Positions 1 to 8,879 of a stretch of 64,000 bases of DNA are shown here, piece after piece; positions within the stretch are counted from its first letter, which is position 1, and each line of letters opens with the position of its first letter. Below the pieces are notes generated by a model that was given only the letters and a program-made list of their open reading frames with translations, made no database searches and was not told the DNA's origin. The DNA is from PKWO01 sp036384915 (GTDB lineage Bacteria > Pseudomonadota > Gammaproteobacteria > Burkholderiales > Burkholderiaceae_D), in the NCBI GenBank assembly GCA_036384915.1, contig DASVLJ010000015.1:62001-126000 (forward strand), given 5' to 3'. Both the position numbers and the translations under genes were made by a program.

Positions 1-222
1 GGCGCGGTGTTAACGGGCTGCGGCGCGGCGATTCTGCTTTGGGTGTTTAGCGGTGTACTCTGGATAGGTATCGGCGCCGGATTGGTCGCATTCTTCTTTA
101 CCTTGCTTGGCGTCGGCAGGGGCGGCATGGGGGGCGGATTCGGCGGCGGTTCCGGCGGAGGAGGTGGTTTCGGCGGGGGCGGCGGCGGATTCGGCGGCGG
201 CGGTGCCTCCGGGAAATGGTGA
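1..222 (+). CDS. TPM-domain (YgcG-type) protein, C-terminal fragment
   Basis: The reading frame is already open at base 1, so only the C-terminal end of the gene is present. It shows a hydrophobic membrane segment followed by a long glycine-rich tail ending in a GGGGASGKW-type sequence. That tail is characteristic of membrane-anchored TPM-domain proteins of the YgcG/Psb32 family, which are exported and whose TPM domain lies upstream, outside this window. The family assignment therefore rests only on the tail. The gene converges on the alcohol dehydrogenase gene 12 bases downstream. Confidence 0.6.
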   Translation, partial: GAVLTGCGAAILLWVFSGVLWIGIGAGLVAFFFTLLGVGRGGMGGGFGGGSGGGGGFGGGGGGFGGGGASGKW

Positions 223-234
223 ATTCGCTGTAGC

Positions 235-1227
235 TCAATGCGGCATCAGCACAGCGGCGCCATTGATCTTGCCCTTGCGTAAATCGTCCAGCGCCCGGTT
301 CGCGTCGGCCAGGGCGTAAGGCACGGTGTGCGTGCGAATCCGCATGGAGGCGATCAGCTCGAAGAAATCGATGCCGTCCTGGCGCGTCAAATTCGCCACC
401 GATATGATCTTCCGTTCGCCCCATAGGATTTCGTAGGGAAAAGCCGGAATATCGCTCATGTGGATGCCGGCGCACACGACCGTGCCGCCCTTGACCACAT
501 TGCGCAGGGCTGCCGGCACCAGTTCGCCGGCCGGCGCGAAGATCAGCGCGGCATCGAGCGGGCAGGGTGGCGCCTCGTCGCTGCCGCCGGCCCAGGCGGC
601 GCCGAGTTCCCGGGCGAAACGCTGGGCTTGACTATCGCCGTGCCGTGTAAAGGCGTAAATTTCACGCCCTTGTTGCCGCACCACCTGCGCGATGATGTGC
701 GCGGCGGCCCCGAATCCATAGATGCCCACCTTCACCGCCTCTCCGGCCATGCGCAGCGCGCGGTAGCCGATCAGGCCGGCGCACAGCAAGGGTGCCGCTT
801 CCTCGTCGCTGAAATGATCGGGCAAGGCAAAGCAGAACCGGCTGTCGGCAAGGGCGTATTGCGCGTAGCCGCCGTCCGTCGTGTAGCCGGTGAAGCGCGG
901 CTGGTCGCACAGGTTTTCCCGGCCGGAGCGGCAATAGCGGCAGGCGCCGCAGGTGTGGCCCAGCCAAGGCACGCCGACGCGCTGGCCCAGGCGGAATGCT
1001 TCGACGCCCCGGCCAAGTTCTTCGACAATGCCGACAATCTCGTGTCCGGGAATGAGGGCCGGTTTCGCTTCCTTGAGTTCGCCATCGACGACGTGCAGGT
1101 CGGTGCGGCAAACGCCGCAGGCGCGAACCTTGATCAGCAACTGGCCGGGGCCGGGACGCGGCTTCGCCACCGTCTTGAGCCTCAACCCGGAACCTGCCTG
1201 CTCAAGGACCATTGCCTGCATGCACAT
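235..1227 (-). CDS. zinc-dependent alcohol dehydrogenase, AdhA-like
   Basis: Medium-chain zinc alcohol dehydrogenase of 330 residues, the normal family length, predicted to oxidise or reduce alcohols and aldehydes with NAD(P). The catalytic zinc ligands are visible as Cys40 in CGVCRTD and His62 in GHE. The structural-zinc cysteines are at 93, 96, 99 and 107. A glycine-rich nucleotide-binding turn (YGFGAAAH) lies near residue 170. The start is supported by GGAGG five bases upstream. The gene begins 35 bases after the ftsH stop on the same strand and is probably cotranscribed with it, which would place it under the Fnr box at 3220. The exact substrate cannot be read from sequence. Confidence 0.85.
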   Translation of the reverse strand: MCMQAMVLEQAGSGLRLKTVAKPRPGPGQLLIKVRACGVCRTDLHVVDGELKEAKPALIPGHEIVGIVEELGRGVEAFRLGQRVGVPWLGHTCGACRYCRSGRENLCDQPRFTGYTTDGGYAQYALADSRFCFALPDHFSDEEAAPLLCAGLIGYRALRMAGEAVKVGIYGFGAAAHIIAQVVRQQGREIYAFTRHGDSQAQRFARELGAAWAGGSDEAPPCPLDAALIFAPAGELVPAALRNVVKGGTVVCAGIHMSDIPAFPYEILWGERKIISVANLTRQDGIDFFELIASMRIRTHTVPYALADANRALDDLRKGKINGAAVLMPH

Positions 1228-1262
1228 CGGCGCCTCCGCTAGTATAACGCTATGACTACATG

Positions 1263-3185
1263 TTACGACTTCGTCGCCACGGCCAATGGTCGTGCCTCGC
1301 TGCCGGTTTTGTGTTTGGCAAGCAAGGCATCGAGGTCGGCGCGGTCGACGATTTCCTTTTCCAGCAAGTGCGTAGCCAGCGCGTTCAGCAGGTTGCGGTG
1401 TTCGGTCAGGGTTTGCCGCACACGGGCATAGGCCTCCGCGAGCAGTTTCTTCGATTCCTCATCGATCGCCTGGGCCGTGGCTTCGCTATAGTCGCGCGGC
1501 GCGCGCGGCGCCGGATCAGGGAGGAACAGCGCCGACCGGCCGCGCTCATAGGTGGGCAAGCCCAGCGATTCGCTCATCCCGTATTGGGTGATCATCTGAC
1601 GTGCCATGTCGGTGGCGCGCTGCAAGTCGTTTTGTGCGCCGGTGGAAACGTCGCCGAACACGATCTCCTCTGCCGCGCGGCCGCCCAGCAGCACATCCAA
1701 CCGATCCAGCAATTCGCTGCGCTTTAGCAGGTAGCGGTCTTCGGTCGGCGTCTGCTGCGTATAGCCCAGCGTCGCGATGCCGCGCGGAATGATGGAAATC
1801 TTGCTGATGCGGTCGGTGTGCGCGCGGAATTCGGCGATCAACGCATGCCCCGCTTCATGGTAGGACGTGGTTTCCTTTTCCATCGCGTTCATGACGCGGT
1901 TCTTCTTTTCCGGGCCGCCGACGATACGGTCGAGCGCCGCATCGAAGTCGGCCAGTTCGACGCAGTTCTTGTCCTTGCGCGCGGCCAGCAGTGCGGCCTC
2001 GTTGATCAGGTTGGCCAGGTCGGCGCCGGCGAATCCGGCGGTCTTGGCGGCAATCTCCTTTAACTCCAGCCCCGGCGCGAGCACGACGTGCCTGGCATGC
2101 ACCGCCAGGATCTTTTGCCTTTCGTTGAGATCGGGCCGGTCGATGGCGATATGGCGATCGAAGCGGCCGGGCCGCAACAGGGCGGGGTCGAGGATTTCAG
2201 GCCGGTTGGTCGCGGCCATGATGATGATGCCCTTGTTGGTGTCGAACCCATCCATCTGCACCAGCAATTGGTTCAGCGTCTGCTCGCGCTCCTCCTGCCC
2301 GCCTTGGGAAAACGCACTGCGCGCCTTGCCCAGGGCGTCGATTTCATCGATGAAGACGATGCAAGGCGCTTTCTCCTCGGCTTGCATGAAGAGATCGCGC
2401 ACGCGCGCGGCGCCCACGCCGACGAACATTTCCACGAATTCCGATCCGCTGATGGAAAAGAACGGCACGTTGGCCTCGCCCGCAACGGCTTTGGCGAGTA
2501 GGGTTTTGCCCGTGCCCGGCGCACCGACGATCAGGACGCCCTTCGGTATCTTGCCGCCCAGGCGGCGATAGCGGTCCGGGTCTTTCAGGAATTGCACGAT
2601 TTCGATCAGCTCTTCCTTGGCTTCGTCGATCCCGGCGACATCGTCGAACGTGACGCCGGGCAGCGTTTCCATGTAGACCTTGGCACGGCTTTTGCCGATT
2701 TCCAGCATGCCCGATCCAATGCCGAAGCCCTTTCCGGACGACGAGGCGCCGCCCAACCGCCGCATCGCGTAAAACCAGACGACGACGAAGATCAGGGTCG
2801 GCAATATCCAGGAGGCAAGATTGGACAGCAAGTGGTTTTCCAGCTCGCCGGCATAGTTCACCTTGGCCGCATCGAGATCCTGCACCAGGGCGGGATCGGC
2901 AATGCGCACGGTGCTGAAAGCGCGATTGCTTCCGCCTACGCGCTTGATGTCGGCAATTTTTTCCTTGGGCAGCAAATTGCCCAGGTCCTCATCCTTGATG
3001 GTGCCCGAGATTTCCCATTCCCGGACGGTCACCTTGTCGAGCTTGCCCGCCTTGAGCAAAGTCTTGAATTCGCTGTATGTCAGCGCTTCGGTGCGATTGC
3101 TGCCGATGAAGGCCGACACCGCCATCACGAACAATAGCGGGAGCAGGGAATACCAAAGCAGCGATCGAATCCAGTCTTTTTCCAT
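1263..3185 (-). CDS. ftsH: ATP-dependent zinc metalloprotease FtsH (accessory paralogue)
   Basis: Membrane-anchored AAA+ protease of 640 residues that degrades misfolded membrane and regulatory proteins. In order there is a first membrane helix (about 9-27), a periplasmic domain, a second helix (about 125-140), Walker A GAPGTGKT (221-228), the pore motif FVG (about 254-256), Walker B IVFIDEID and the zinc site HEAGH (443-447). The context of stress genes and an Fnr box, rather than rrmJ/folP, suggests an accessory copy rather than the housekeeping one. I chose the MEKDW start. An ATG 16 codons upstream would place coding sequence inside the Fnr box. No ribosome-binding site precedes the chosen ATG, and the -10 hexamer predicts a transcript starting at this very A. 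Confidence 0.93.
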   Translation of the reverse strand: MEKDWIRSLLWYSLLPLLFVMAVSAFIGSNRTEALTYSEFKTLLKAGKLDKVTVREWEISGTIKDEDLGNLLPKEKIADIKRVGGSNRAFSTVRIADPALVQDLDAAKVNYAGELENHLLSNLASWILPTLIFVVVWFYAMRRLGGASSSGKGFGIGSGMLEIGKSRAKVYMETLPGVTFDDVAGIDEAKEELIEIVQFLKDPDRYRRLGGKIPKGVLIVGAPGTGKTLLAKAVAGEANVPFFSISGSEFVEMFVGVGAARVRDLFMQAEEKAPCIVFIDEIDALGKARSAFSQGGQEEREQTLNQLLVQMDGFDTNKGIIIMAATNRPEILDPALLRPGRFDRHIAIDRPDLNERQKILAVHARHVVLAPGLELKEIAAKTAGFAGADLANLINEAALLAARKDKNCVELADFDAALDRIVGGPEKKNRVMNAMEKETTSYHEAGHALIAEFRAHTDRISKISIIPRGIATLGYTQQTPTEDRYLLKRSELLDRLDVLLGGRAAEEIVFGDVSTGAQNDLQRATDMARQMITQYGMSESLGLPTYERGRSALFLPDPAPRAPRDYSEATAQAIDEESKKLLAEAYARVRQTLTEHRNLLNALATHLLEKEIVDRADLDALLAKHKTGSEARPLAVATKS

Positions 3186-3191
3186 GCTGCG

Positions 3192-3233
3192 ATTATGGGC
3201 GGCGGCGGCCGACCTATTCTTGACACAAATCAA
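3192..3233 (-). promoter_or_regulatory. Fnr box and -10 of ftsH
   Basis: TTGAC-ACAA-ATCAA at 3220-3233 matches the Fnr consensus TTGAT-N4-ATCAA in nine of ten positions. On the minus strand it is followed after 22 bases by the hexamer CATAAT (3192-3197), which matches five of six consensus -10 bases. This puts the box at -41.5, the class II activator position, and the predicted first transcribed base at 3185, the A of the ftsH ATG. Binding is inferred, not shown. Confidence 0.75.
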
Positions 3234-3239
3234 AAATGT

Positions 3240-4805
3240 TCAGCTTGCCCCGCCCGTCCGCAGATGCCGGCGCAAGCCGTCCAGTGCCTGGTTTCGCAGC
3301 AGCCGCCATTCCCGCATCGCGTCGAGGCGGACCGCGTGCGCCGTCTCGTCCGTGCCGAGCGCATCCTGGTTCAGAATCTGCCGCTCCAGCACGGCCTGGT
3401 CCGCGTCCGACGCATCCGCGCCATGCTGCCGGCGCGAGGCAAGCCGGCGGGCCAATTCGCCAGGCTCGGCTTGCAGGCTGAGAAAAACGTAGGGAATGCC
3501 GCGGCGGCGCGCGTACTGCGCAAACAGATCGCGCTGCGCTCGGCGCAAAAATGTCGCATCGACGATGACGCCGAATCCGCCGTCGATCGCGAAACCGGCC
3601 AATTCCAGCAGATGCTCGTAGTTGGCGCCGATGGCCTGGGGCGAATAGGAGACAGCCGACGTGCCGCTGCGCTTGCGTTCCACGTCGGAGCGGATGCGGA
3701 TCGCGCCGGTTTCCGCGAGCAATGCCGTCGATATCGTGGTCTTGCCGGTGCCGGAAAGGCCGTGCATCAGGATCAGCCACGCACGAGCCGGAAGCGTGCA
3801 CTGGACCGCGAAATCGATATGTTCGCGGTAACGCGCATAGCTCTCGTCCGGGAAGCGCTCCGCGCCGGTCCCGCTCAACAGCGCCACTTCGGCGCGCACC
3901 AGCGCGCGGTACGCCATGTAAAAGCGCAACAGGGGCAAGCCGGCATAGTCGCCGGTTGCGTCGAAATAGGCGTTGAGGAAGCGATGGGCATAGTCGGCCC
4001 TGCCGCGCACGTGCAAGTCCATCGCCAGAAAGGCGGCGTCGTTGACCACGTCGATCCAGCGCAATTCCTCGTTGAACTCGATGCAATCGAACAGCCGCGG
4101 CTTGCCGTCTTGCATGACGATGTTTTGCAGGTGCAGATCGCCGTGGCATTCCCGGACCTGCCCGCTCTTTTTGCGCGCTTCGATGAGCGCTCTTCTGGAA
4201 CGGGATTCCGCCTCCATCCATTGTTCGAGCCGGGCCAGCTCCTGCAAGTCCGCCTGGTCGCGCAACAGCGGGCGGATGACGGCGAAGCTCTTGCTCACCC
4301 AGCCTTGGATGTTCGCCGCACTGCCGAGCTTGTCGTCGGGCGGCGACGAATCGCATTCGCGGTGGACTCGTGCGAGTTCGGCCGCCATCGCGTCCACGTC
4401 GGCGCCGCCCAGCTCGCCGCGTTCCAGCACGCGCGAGGCCAGGCAGTCCTGCGGAAACTCGCGCATCCTCACCGCGTATTCCAATGCCGGCGAACGGCAA
4501 GCGCCGATATCGGCCAGATCGAGGCCGGCGGGCGTTTCGCAAATGGCGACGATATCGAGATAGATATCGGGCGCATAGCGCCGGTTCAGGCGCAATTCCC
4601 GCTCGCAATCGAGGCGCCGCTGTTCCAGCGTGCTGAAATCGAGAAAGGCCAGCTTGACCGCTTTCTTGATCTTGTAGGCATAGATGCCGGTCAGCAGCAG
4701 ATAGGAAATGTGCGTCTCGACGACTTCGACATGCAGCGCCAGACCGCGTTCGAGCAGGTGGCGCCGCATGCGCTCGATCAACGGGACTTGTCCGGCGGAC
4801 TTCAC
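3240..4805 (-). CDS. bifunctional aminoglycoside-phosphotransferase-like / AAA ATP-binding protein
   Basis: A 521-residue two-domain protein. The N-terminal half resembles the aminoglycoside phosphotransferase kinase fold: HGDLHLQN at 221-228 is the catalytic loop and LFDCIEFN at 238-245 supplies the metal-binding Asp. The C-terminal half is a P-loop kinase-like ATPase with Walker A GLSGTGKTT at 349-357. This fusion is a known conserved family without a firmly established substrate; antibiotic modification should not be assumed. The start is GTG without a clear ribosome-binding site; an ATG 12 codons downstream is an alternative. It lies 18 bases after the glycine-zipper gene and is probably cotranscribed with it from the Fnr box at 5382. 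Confidence 0.8.
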   Translation of the reverse strand: MKSAGQVPLIERMRRHLLERGLALHVEVVETHISYLLLTGIYAYKIKKAVKLAFLDFSTLEQRRLDCERELRLNRRYAPDIYLDIVAICETPAGLDLADIGACRSPALEYAVRMREFPQDCLASRVLERGELGGADVDAMAAELARVHRECDSSPPDDKLGSAANIQGWVSKSFAVIRPLLRDQADLQELARLEQWMEAESRSRRALIEARKKSGQVRECHGDLHLQNIVMQDGKPRLFDCIEFNEELRWIDVVNDAAFLAMDLHVRGRADYAHRFLNAYFDATGDYAGLPLLRFYMAYRALVRAEVALLSGTGAERFPDESYARYREHIDFAVQCTLPARAWLILMHGLSGTGKTTISTALLAETGAIRIRSDVERKRSGTSAVSYSPQAIGANYEHLLELAGFAIDGGFGVIVDATFLRRAQRDLFAQYARRRGIPYVFLSLQAEPGELARRLASRRQHGADASDADQAVLERQILNQDALGTDETAHAVRLDAMREWRLLRNQALDGLRRHLRTGGAS

Positions 4806-4823
4806 GGTCGCCAGCTTCGACGG

Positions 4824-5249
4824 CTAGCGTATGGCCGGCACGTTGTTGCCCCTGGCATACATGCATTGTGCATAGCTGATGTCGTAGGAGCGCTGCGCGC
4901 CATACGATCCATATTGCGAAGCGGTGACGCCGCCGGCGCTGCCGACGATCAGCCCCGTGCCGGCGCCAACTGCCGCGCCCTGACGATCGCCGCCGATAGC
5001 CGCTCCCGCCAGCGCGCCGATTGCGGTGCCGATCGCCGCATTTTGCACGGCCTTGTCGTTGGCGGATTGCACGGCGCCGCCGAGCCGCCCGGCCGCGTAT
5101 TGCCGGCATACCGCATCGTCCACATTGAATTGTTCGAAACTCTTGCCCGCGCCAGGCATCACGGCAATGTTCGGCCCGGTCGGCGTGCTGGCGCATGCGC
5201 CCAACAGCAAAGCCGTCGCAAGGGTTGCAATCGCATGGTGTGAGCTCAT
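4824..5249 (-). CDS. glycine-zipper outer-membrane lipoprotein
   Basis: Small exported protein of 141 residues. It begins with a lipoprotein signal peptide ending in a lipobox-like LGAC (Cys19). In the middle is a glycine-zipper stretch of repeated small-residue motifs (AIGTAIGALAGAAIGG, then AAVGAGTGLIVGSAGG) that can form membrane-embedded helical pairs. Such proteins sit in the outer membrane and are often induced by stress. The ATG at 5249 was chosen because the signal peptide starts there; the longer frame upstream has no signal. It is the first gene of a leftward unit with the kinase/ATPase gene, and a perfect Fnr box lies upstream. Confidence 0.75.
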   Translation of the reverse strand: MSSHHAIATLATALLLGACASTPTGPNIAVMPGAGKSFEQFNVDDAVCRQYAAGRLGGAVQSANDKAVQNAAIGTAIGALAGAAIGGDRQGAAVGAGTGLIVGSAGGVTASQYGSYGAQRSYDISYAQCMYARGNNVPAIR

Positions 5250-5354
5250 TCGTCTTGCCTTTCGCAAACAATGGTCGAATCCCCGCCATCTTCGTCTTTC
5301 CGGGACGCATATTGCGCGAGCCGGATTCCGGAATGGCGCCGGTATGTCCATTTG

Positions 5355-5395
5355 AATGTAATGAATCCGGTAATTGGCGATTTGATGTGAATCAA
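5355..5395 (-). promoter_or_regulatory. Fnr box upstream of the glycine-zipper operon
   Basis: TTGAT-GTGA-ATCAA at 5382-5395 is a perfect match to the Fnr consensus. Reading leftward, TACATT at 5355-5360 is a four-of-six -10 candidate, 21 bases from the box, which is one base off the ideal class II spacing. It is separated by 63 bases from a second box that faces groEL, so the two divergent units each have their own site. Confidence 0.7.
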
Positions 5396-5458
5396 GTCGA
5401 AGCCGGTTCGGCAATGGGTTGGACACCGCCGCCGCCGTGGCGCTCCGCGCATGGCGGC

Positions 5459-5500
5459 TTGACATAGATCAACAAGGGGCTGCACATGTCGTTCTAACTT
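5459..5500 (+). promoter_or_regulatory. Fnr box and -10 of groEL operon
   Basis: TTGAC-ATAG-ATCAA at 5459-5472 fits the Fnr consensus with one mismatch. TAACTT at 5495-5500 follows after 22 bases, giving class II geometry and a transcript start near 5507, about 42 bases before the groEL ATG. No CIRCE-type heat-shock operator was seen in this leader. Confidence 0.7.
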
Positions 5501-5548
5501 GTACGCTGTCACTATGTATTGGCTTACGGAATCGGGAAAGGAAGCAAG

Positions 5549-7153
5549 ATGACGGCGAAAGCGATCAAATTTCAGGATGAGGCGCGCGCCGGGATATGCG
5601 CCGGCCTCAATATGCTGGCCGATGCGGTGAAAGTCACCTTGGGGCCGAAAGGCAGGACCGTCGTGCTGGAGCGCGCCGGCGGCATGCCCACCTTGATCAA
5701 TTCCGGTGTGATCGTTGCGCGTGCGATCGAATTGCCGGACCACTTCGAGAATCTCGGTGCGCAGATGGTGCGCGAAGTTGCTTCCAAGACTTCGGAAATG
5801 GCCGGCGACGGCACCACCACCGCCACGGTGCTGGCGCAAGCCATCGTGCGCGAAGGCTTGAAGTACGTCGCAGCCGGGCATGACCCGATGGGATTGAAGC
5901 GAGGCATCGATGCGGCGGTGGAAGCGGTCGCGGCGCGGCTGGCGGGCAATTCGGCCAAGGTCGGGGCGAGCCGGGAAATCGCACAGATCGGGACGATTTC
6001 CGCCAACGGCGACAAGGCCATCGGCGACATGATTGCCGAGGCGATGGAGAGGATAGGCCGCGACGGCGTGATCAAGGTGGAGAGCGGCCGAGGCATGAAC
6101 AATGAATTGACCGTGGTCGAGGGCTTGCAGATCGAACGCGGGTATCTCTCCCCTTATTTCATCAGCGATGCCGAAAAAGGCCGCGTGGTGCTGGAAAACG
6201 CGCTGGTGTTGATATCCAAGGAGTCGATCTCGGGGTTGGGACCCTTGCTGCCGGCGCTGGAGCATGCGGTCAAGTCCGGCGCGCCCTTGCTCATCGTCGC
6301 CGAGGACGTCACCGGCGAAGCCTTGGCGACGCTGGTGGTCAACGTGTTGCGCGGCGCGCTCAAGGCTTGCGCGGTGAAGTCGCCCGGATTCGGCGAAAAT
6401 CGCGCCGCCATGCTGGAGGATCTGGCCATCGTGGCGGGCGCGGCCGTGATCTCCCCCGAACGCGGCCTCAGCCTGGACAAATTCAAGCCCGAGCAGTTCG
6501 GCAAGGCCAAACGTATCGAGATCGACAAGGAGACGACCACCTTGATGGAAGGCGGCGGCGCCGCGGATGCAGTCAAGGCGCGCATCGCGCAGATCGAGGC
6601 GGCGGCCGCGCGTGCCGACGGCGACTACGAGCGCAGGCAATTGGAGGAGCGCGCGGCCAAGCTGAAAAACGGCGTGGCCCTGGTCAAGGTCGGCGCTTCC
6701 ACCGAACTCGAAATGCAGGAAAAGAAGTCGCGCGTCGAGGATGCCCTGCATGCGACGCGTGCCGCCGTGGCCGAAGGAGTCGGCCCCGGCGGGGGCGTGG
6801 CCCTGCTGCGCGCGCGTGACGCTATCGACGGCCTGCAATTGAAAGGCGTCAGCGAACAATCCGGGGCGCGCATCGTGCGCCGCGCGCTGGAAGAGCCCTT
6901 GCGCCAGATCGTGCGCAACGCCGGCGGCCAGCCCGACATCGTGGTCGAGCGCGTGCTTGCCGGTGCTGCAGCCTTCGGCTACGACGCCGCAGAAGACAGG
7001 TACGGCGACCTGATGCAACTGGGCGTGATCGACCCCACGCGCGTAACCCGCCTGGCCCTGATCAATTCGGCTTCGATCGCGGGACTGGTGCTGACCACCG
7101 ATTGCGTGGTGGCGGAAAAAGCCGACGACGGCAAGGCGCACGCCGATGATTGA
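5549..7153 (+). CDS. groEL: 60 kDa chaperonin GroEL, divergent paralogue
   Basis: Chaperonin subunit of 534 residues. Family landmarks are the nucleotide-binding VTLGPKGR (29-36), GDGTTTATVL (86-95), the conserved SRVEDALHATRAAV stretch that carries the Asp398 equivalent, and GPGGGVALL. Two features are odd. Residue 52, an Asp (TKDGV) needed for ATP hydrolysis in E. coli GroEL, is Ser here (INSGV). The C-terminal GGM-repeat tail is absent. There is no groES beside it. The start MTAKAIKF was chosen from family alignment and the GGAAGC upstream sequence. It is probably an additional chaperonin working under low oxygen or stress, and is followed after 9 bases by an ABC permease gene. Confidence 0.92.
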   Translation: MTAKAIKFQDEARAGICAGLNMLADAVKVTLGPKGRTVVLERAGGMPTLINSGVIVARAIELPDHFENLGAQMVREVASKTSEMAGDGTTTATVLAQAIVREGLKYVAAGHDPMGLKRGIDAAVEAVAARLAGNSAKVGASREIAQIGTISANGDKAIGDMIAEAMERIGRDGVIKVESGRGMNNELTVVEGLQIERGYLSPYFISDAEKGRVVLENALVLISKESISGLGPLLPALEHAVKSGAPLLIVAEDVTGEALATLVVNVLRGALKACAVKSPGFGENRAAMLEDLAIVAGAAVISPERGLSLDKFKPEQFGKAKRIEIDKETTTLMEGGGAADAVKARIAQIEAAAARADGDYERRQLEERAAKLKNGVALVKVGASTELEMQEKKSRVEDALHATRAAVAEGVGPGGGVALLRARDAIDGLQLKGVSEQSGARIVRRALEEPLRQIVRNAGGQPDIVVERVLAGAAAFGYDAAEDRYGDLMQLGVIDPTRVTRLALINSASIAGLVLTTDCVVAEKADDGKAHADD

Positions 7154-7162
7154 GCCCGGCCC

Positions 7163-8875
7163 ATGACGCCGGCGACGGCACCCTCATGCCGCGCCGGCTG
7201 GCGCGATGCCGTGCTGTTGGCTTTGCTGGCCGCGCTGCTGGCGCTGGCGGCTTGCGCCATCCGGCACATGCTGGCGCCGCTTGACGGCGGCCAGCCGGCC
7301 TTGTCGCTCGATCCCGGCGCCTTGCCGCTCTACGCGCTGCGGAGTACTGCACGCATGCTGCTCGCGATGGCGGCTTCCCTACTGTTCGCCTTGGTTTATG
7401 CGACTGCCGCGGCAAAAAGCCGGCATGCCGAAAAGGTGCTGATTCCTCTGCTCGATATCCTGCAATCGGTGCCGATACTGGGCTATCTGTCGGCCACCGC
7501 AGCATTTTTCGTGGCGCTGGCGCCGCATACCTACCTGGGCGCGGAGCTGGCTTCGGTGTTCGCCATCTTCACCAGCCAGGCGTGGAACATGGCTTTCAGC
7601 TTCTACCAGGCCTTGCGCACCGTGCCGCACGATCTGGACGAGGTATGCCAAGGCTTTCGCCTGAGCGCCTGGCAGCGCTTCTGGCGCTTGGAATTCCCTT
7701 TTGCCGTGCCCGGCTTGTTGTGGAACGCCATGATGTCGATGTCGGGCGGCTGGTTTTTCGTCGTCGCCTCCGAAGCCATCGCCGTCGGCACCCTGCGGAT
7801 CGACTTGCCCGGCATCGGCTCCTATGCCGCCAAGGCGACCCGGCTGGGGGACTTGCATGCCATCGGCTACGCGATCGGCGCCATGCTCTTGACCATCCTG
7901 GCTTACGATCAGCTGCTGTTCCGCCCGCTGGCGGCTTGGGCCGACAAATACCGCTATGAACAGACCGCCGCGCAGGCCGCGCCGCGCAGCTGGCTCAATG
8001 CGCTTTATCGTCGCGCCGGCCCGGTACGTGCGCTGGGCGAACGGGGCGCCGCATGGGCGCAGGCGATAGGCGGCGCCCGCCTGGCCTTGCCCGGTACGCT
8101 ATCGCGCCTGGCCGCGAAGCCGGCCGTCCAAAAATTGTGTGGCCGGCTGTTTTATCTCGCTACGCTGGCGGCCCTTATCTGGCTTGTCGCCGCCGCTTAC
8201 GGCAAGGTCGCCGGCAAGCTGGGGCTGGAAGACGTGGCAGCAGCACTGCGGGGCGGGCTGCTGACCTTGGTGCGTGTCGCACTGCTGGTTACCGTCGCCA
8301 GCCTGGTCTGGGTTCCGGCGGGCGTGCTGATCGGTTTGCGGCCGCGCCTGGCGGAAAAGGTGCAGCCGCTCATCCAGTTTCTCGCGGCCTTTCCGGTGAA
8401 CCTGCTCTATCCCGTGTTCGTGCTGCTGATCGTGCGCTATCAGCTTTCGCCGGTGTGGTGGCTCAGCCCGCTGATGATTTTCGGCACGCAATGGTACATC
8501 CTGTTCAACGTCATCGCGGGCGCCACGGCCTTTCCCGGCGACTTCCGCGAAGCCGCCGCCGTATTCCACATCCGGCGCTGGCGCTGGTGGCGCCAGGTGA
8601 TGTTGCCCGGAATCTTCCCTTACTATGTCACCGGCGCCATCACCGCTTCGGGCGGTTCGTGGAATGCCAGCATTGTTGCCGAATGGGTGAGCTGGGGCGC
8701 GACTACTCTGGATGGCGGCGGCCTGGGCGCCTATATCGCGCGGATGACGCAAGCCGGGGATTTCGCCCGCATCGCGCTCGGCGTGGCCGTGATGTCGCTC
8801 ATGGTCGTGATCATGAACCGCGCGCTGTGGCGGCCCCTCCATGCTTTTGCCGAACGCAGAACGCGGCTCGATTGA
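7163..8875 (+). CDS. ABC transporter permease, fused double-domain (nitrate/sulfonate/taurine type)
   Basis: Inner-membrane permease of 570 residues built as two tandem permease domains. Each half carries several hydrophobic helices and an EAA-type cytoplasmic loop: one around DEVCQGFRLSAWQRFWRLEFPFAVPG and one around REAAAVFHIRRWRWWRQVMLPGIFP. This places it in the SsuC/TauC/NrtB superfamily, but in a fused form that replaces a homodimer. It begins 9 bases after groEL and ends 4 bases before the ATPase gene, so the three genes look like one operon. No periplasmic binding-protein gene is adjacent, and the substrate is unknown. Confidence 0.85.
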   Translation: MTPATAPSCRAGWRDAVLLALLAALLALAACAIRHMLAPLDGGQPALSLDPGALPLYALRSTARMLLAMAASLLFALVYATAAAKSRHAEKVLIPLLDILQSVPILGYLSATAAFFVALAPHTYLGAELASVFAIFTSQAWNMAFSFYQALRTVPHDLDEVCQGFRLSAWQRFWRLEFPFAVPGLLWNAMMSMSGGWFFVVASEAIAVGTLRIDLPGIGSYAAKATRLGDLHAIGYAIGAMLLTILAYDQLLFRPLAAWADKYRYEQTAAQAAPRSWLNALYRRAGPVRALGERGAAWAQAIGGARLALPGTLSRLAAKPAVQKLCGRLFYLATLAALIWLVAAAYGKVAGKLGLEDVAAALRGGLLTLVRVALLVTVASLVWVPAGVLIGLRPRLAEKVQPLIQFLAAFPVNLLYPVFVLLIVRYQLSPVWWLSPLMIFGTQWYILFNVIAGATAFPGDFREAAAVFHIRRWRWWRQVMLPGIFPYYVTGAITASGGSWNASIVAEWVSWGATTLDGGGLGAYIARMTQAGDFARIALGVAVMSLMVVIMNRALWRPLHAFAERRTRLD

Positions 8876-8879
8876 GACG

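Noticed and set aside
1..222. Gly-rich tail as a tandem repeat array
   Set aside because: It is a coding low-complexity tail normal for the TPM-domain family, not a DNA repeat of interest.
3240..4805. Aminoglycoside resistance gene
   Set aside because: Only the kinase fold is shared; the fusion with a P-loop ATPase is a separate family not known for antibiotic modification.
3195..5243. Long rightward open frame of about 680 codons
   Set aside because: Shadow of the kinase/ATPase and glycine-zipper genes on the other strand; no ribosome-binding site and an Ala/Arg/Gln-rich product typical of antisense frames in GC-rich DNA.
5246..7141. Leftward open frame of about 630 codons
   Set aside because: Antisense to groEL; histidine-rich composition without any family resemblance.
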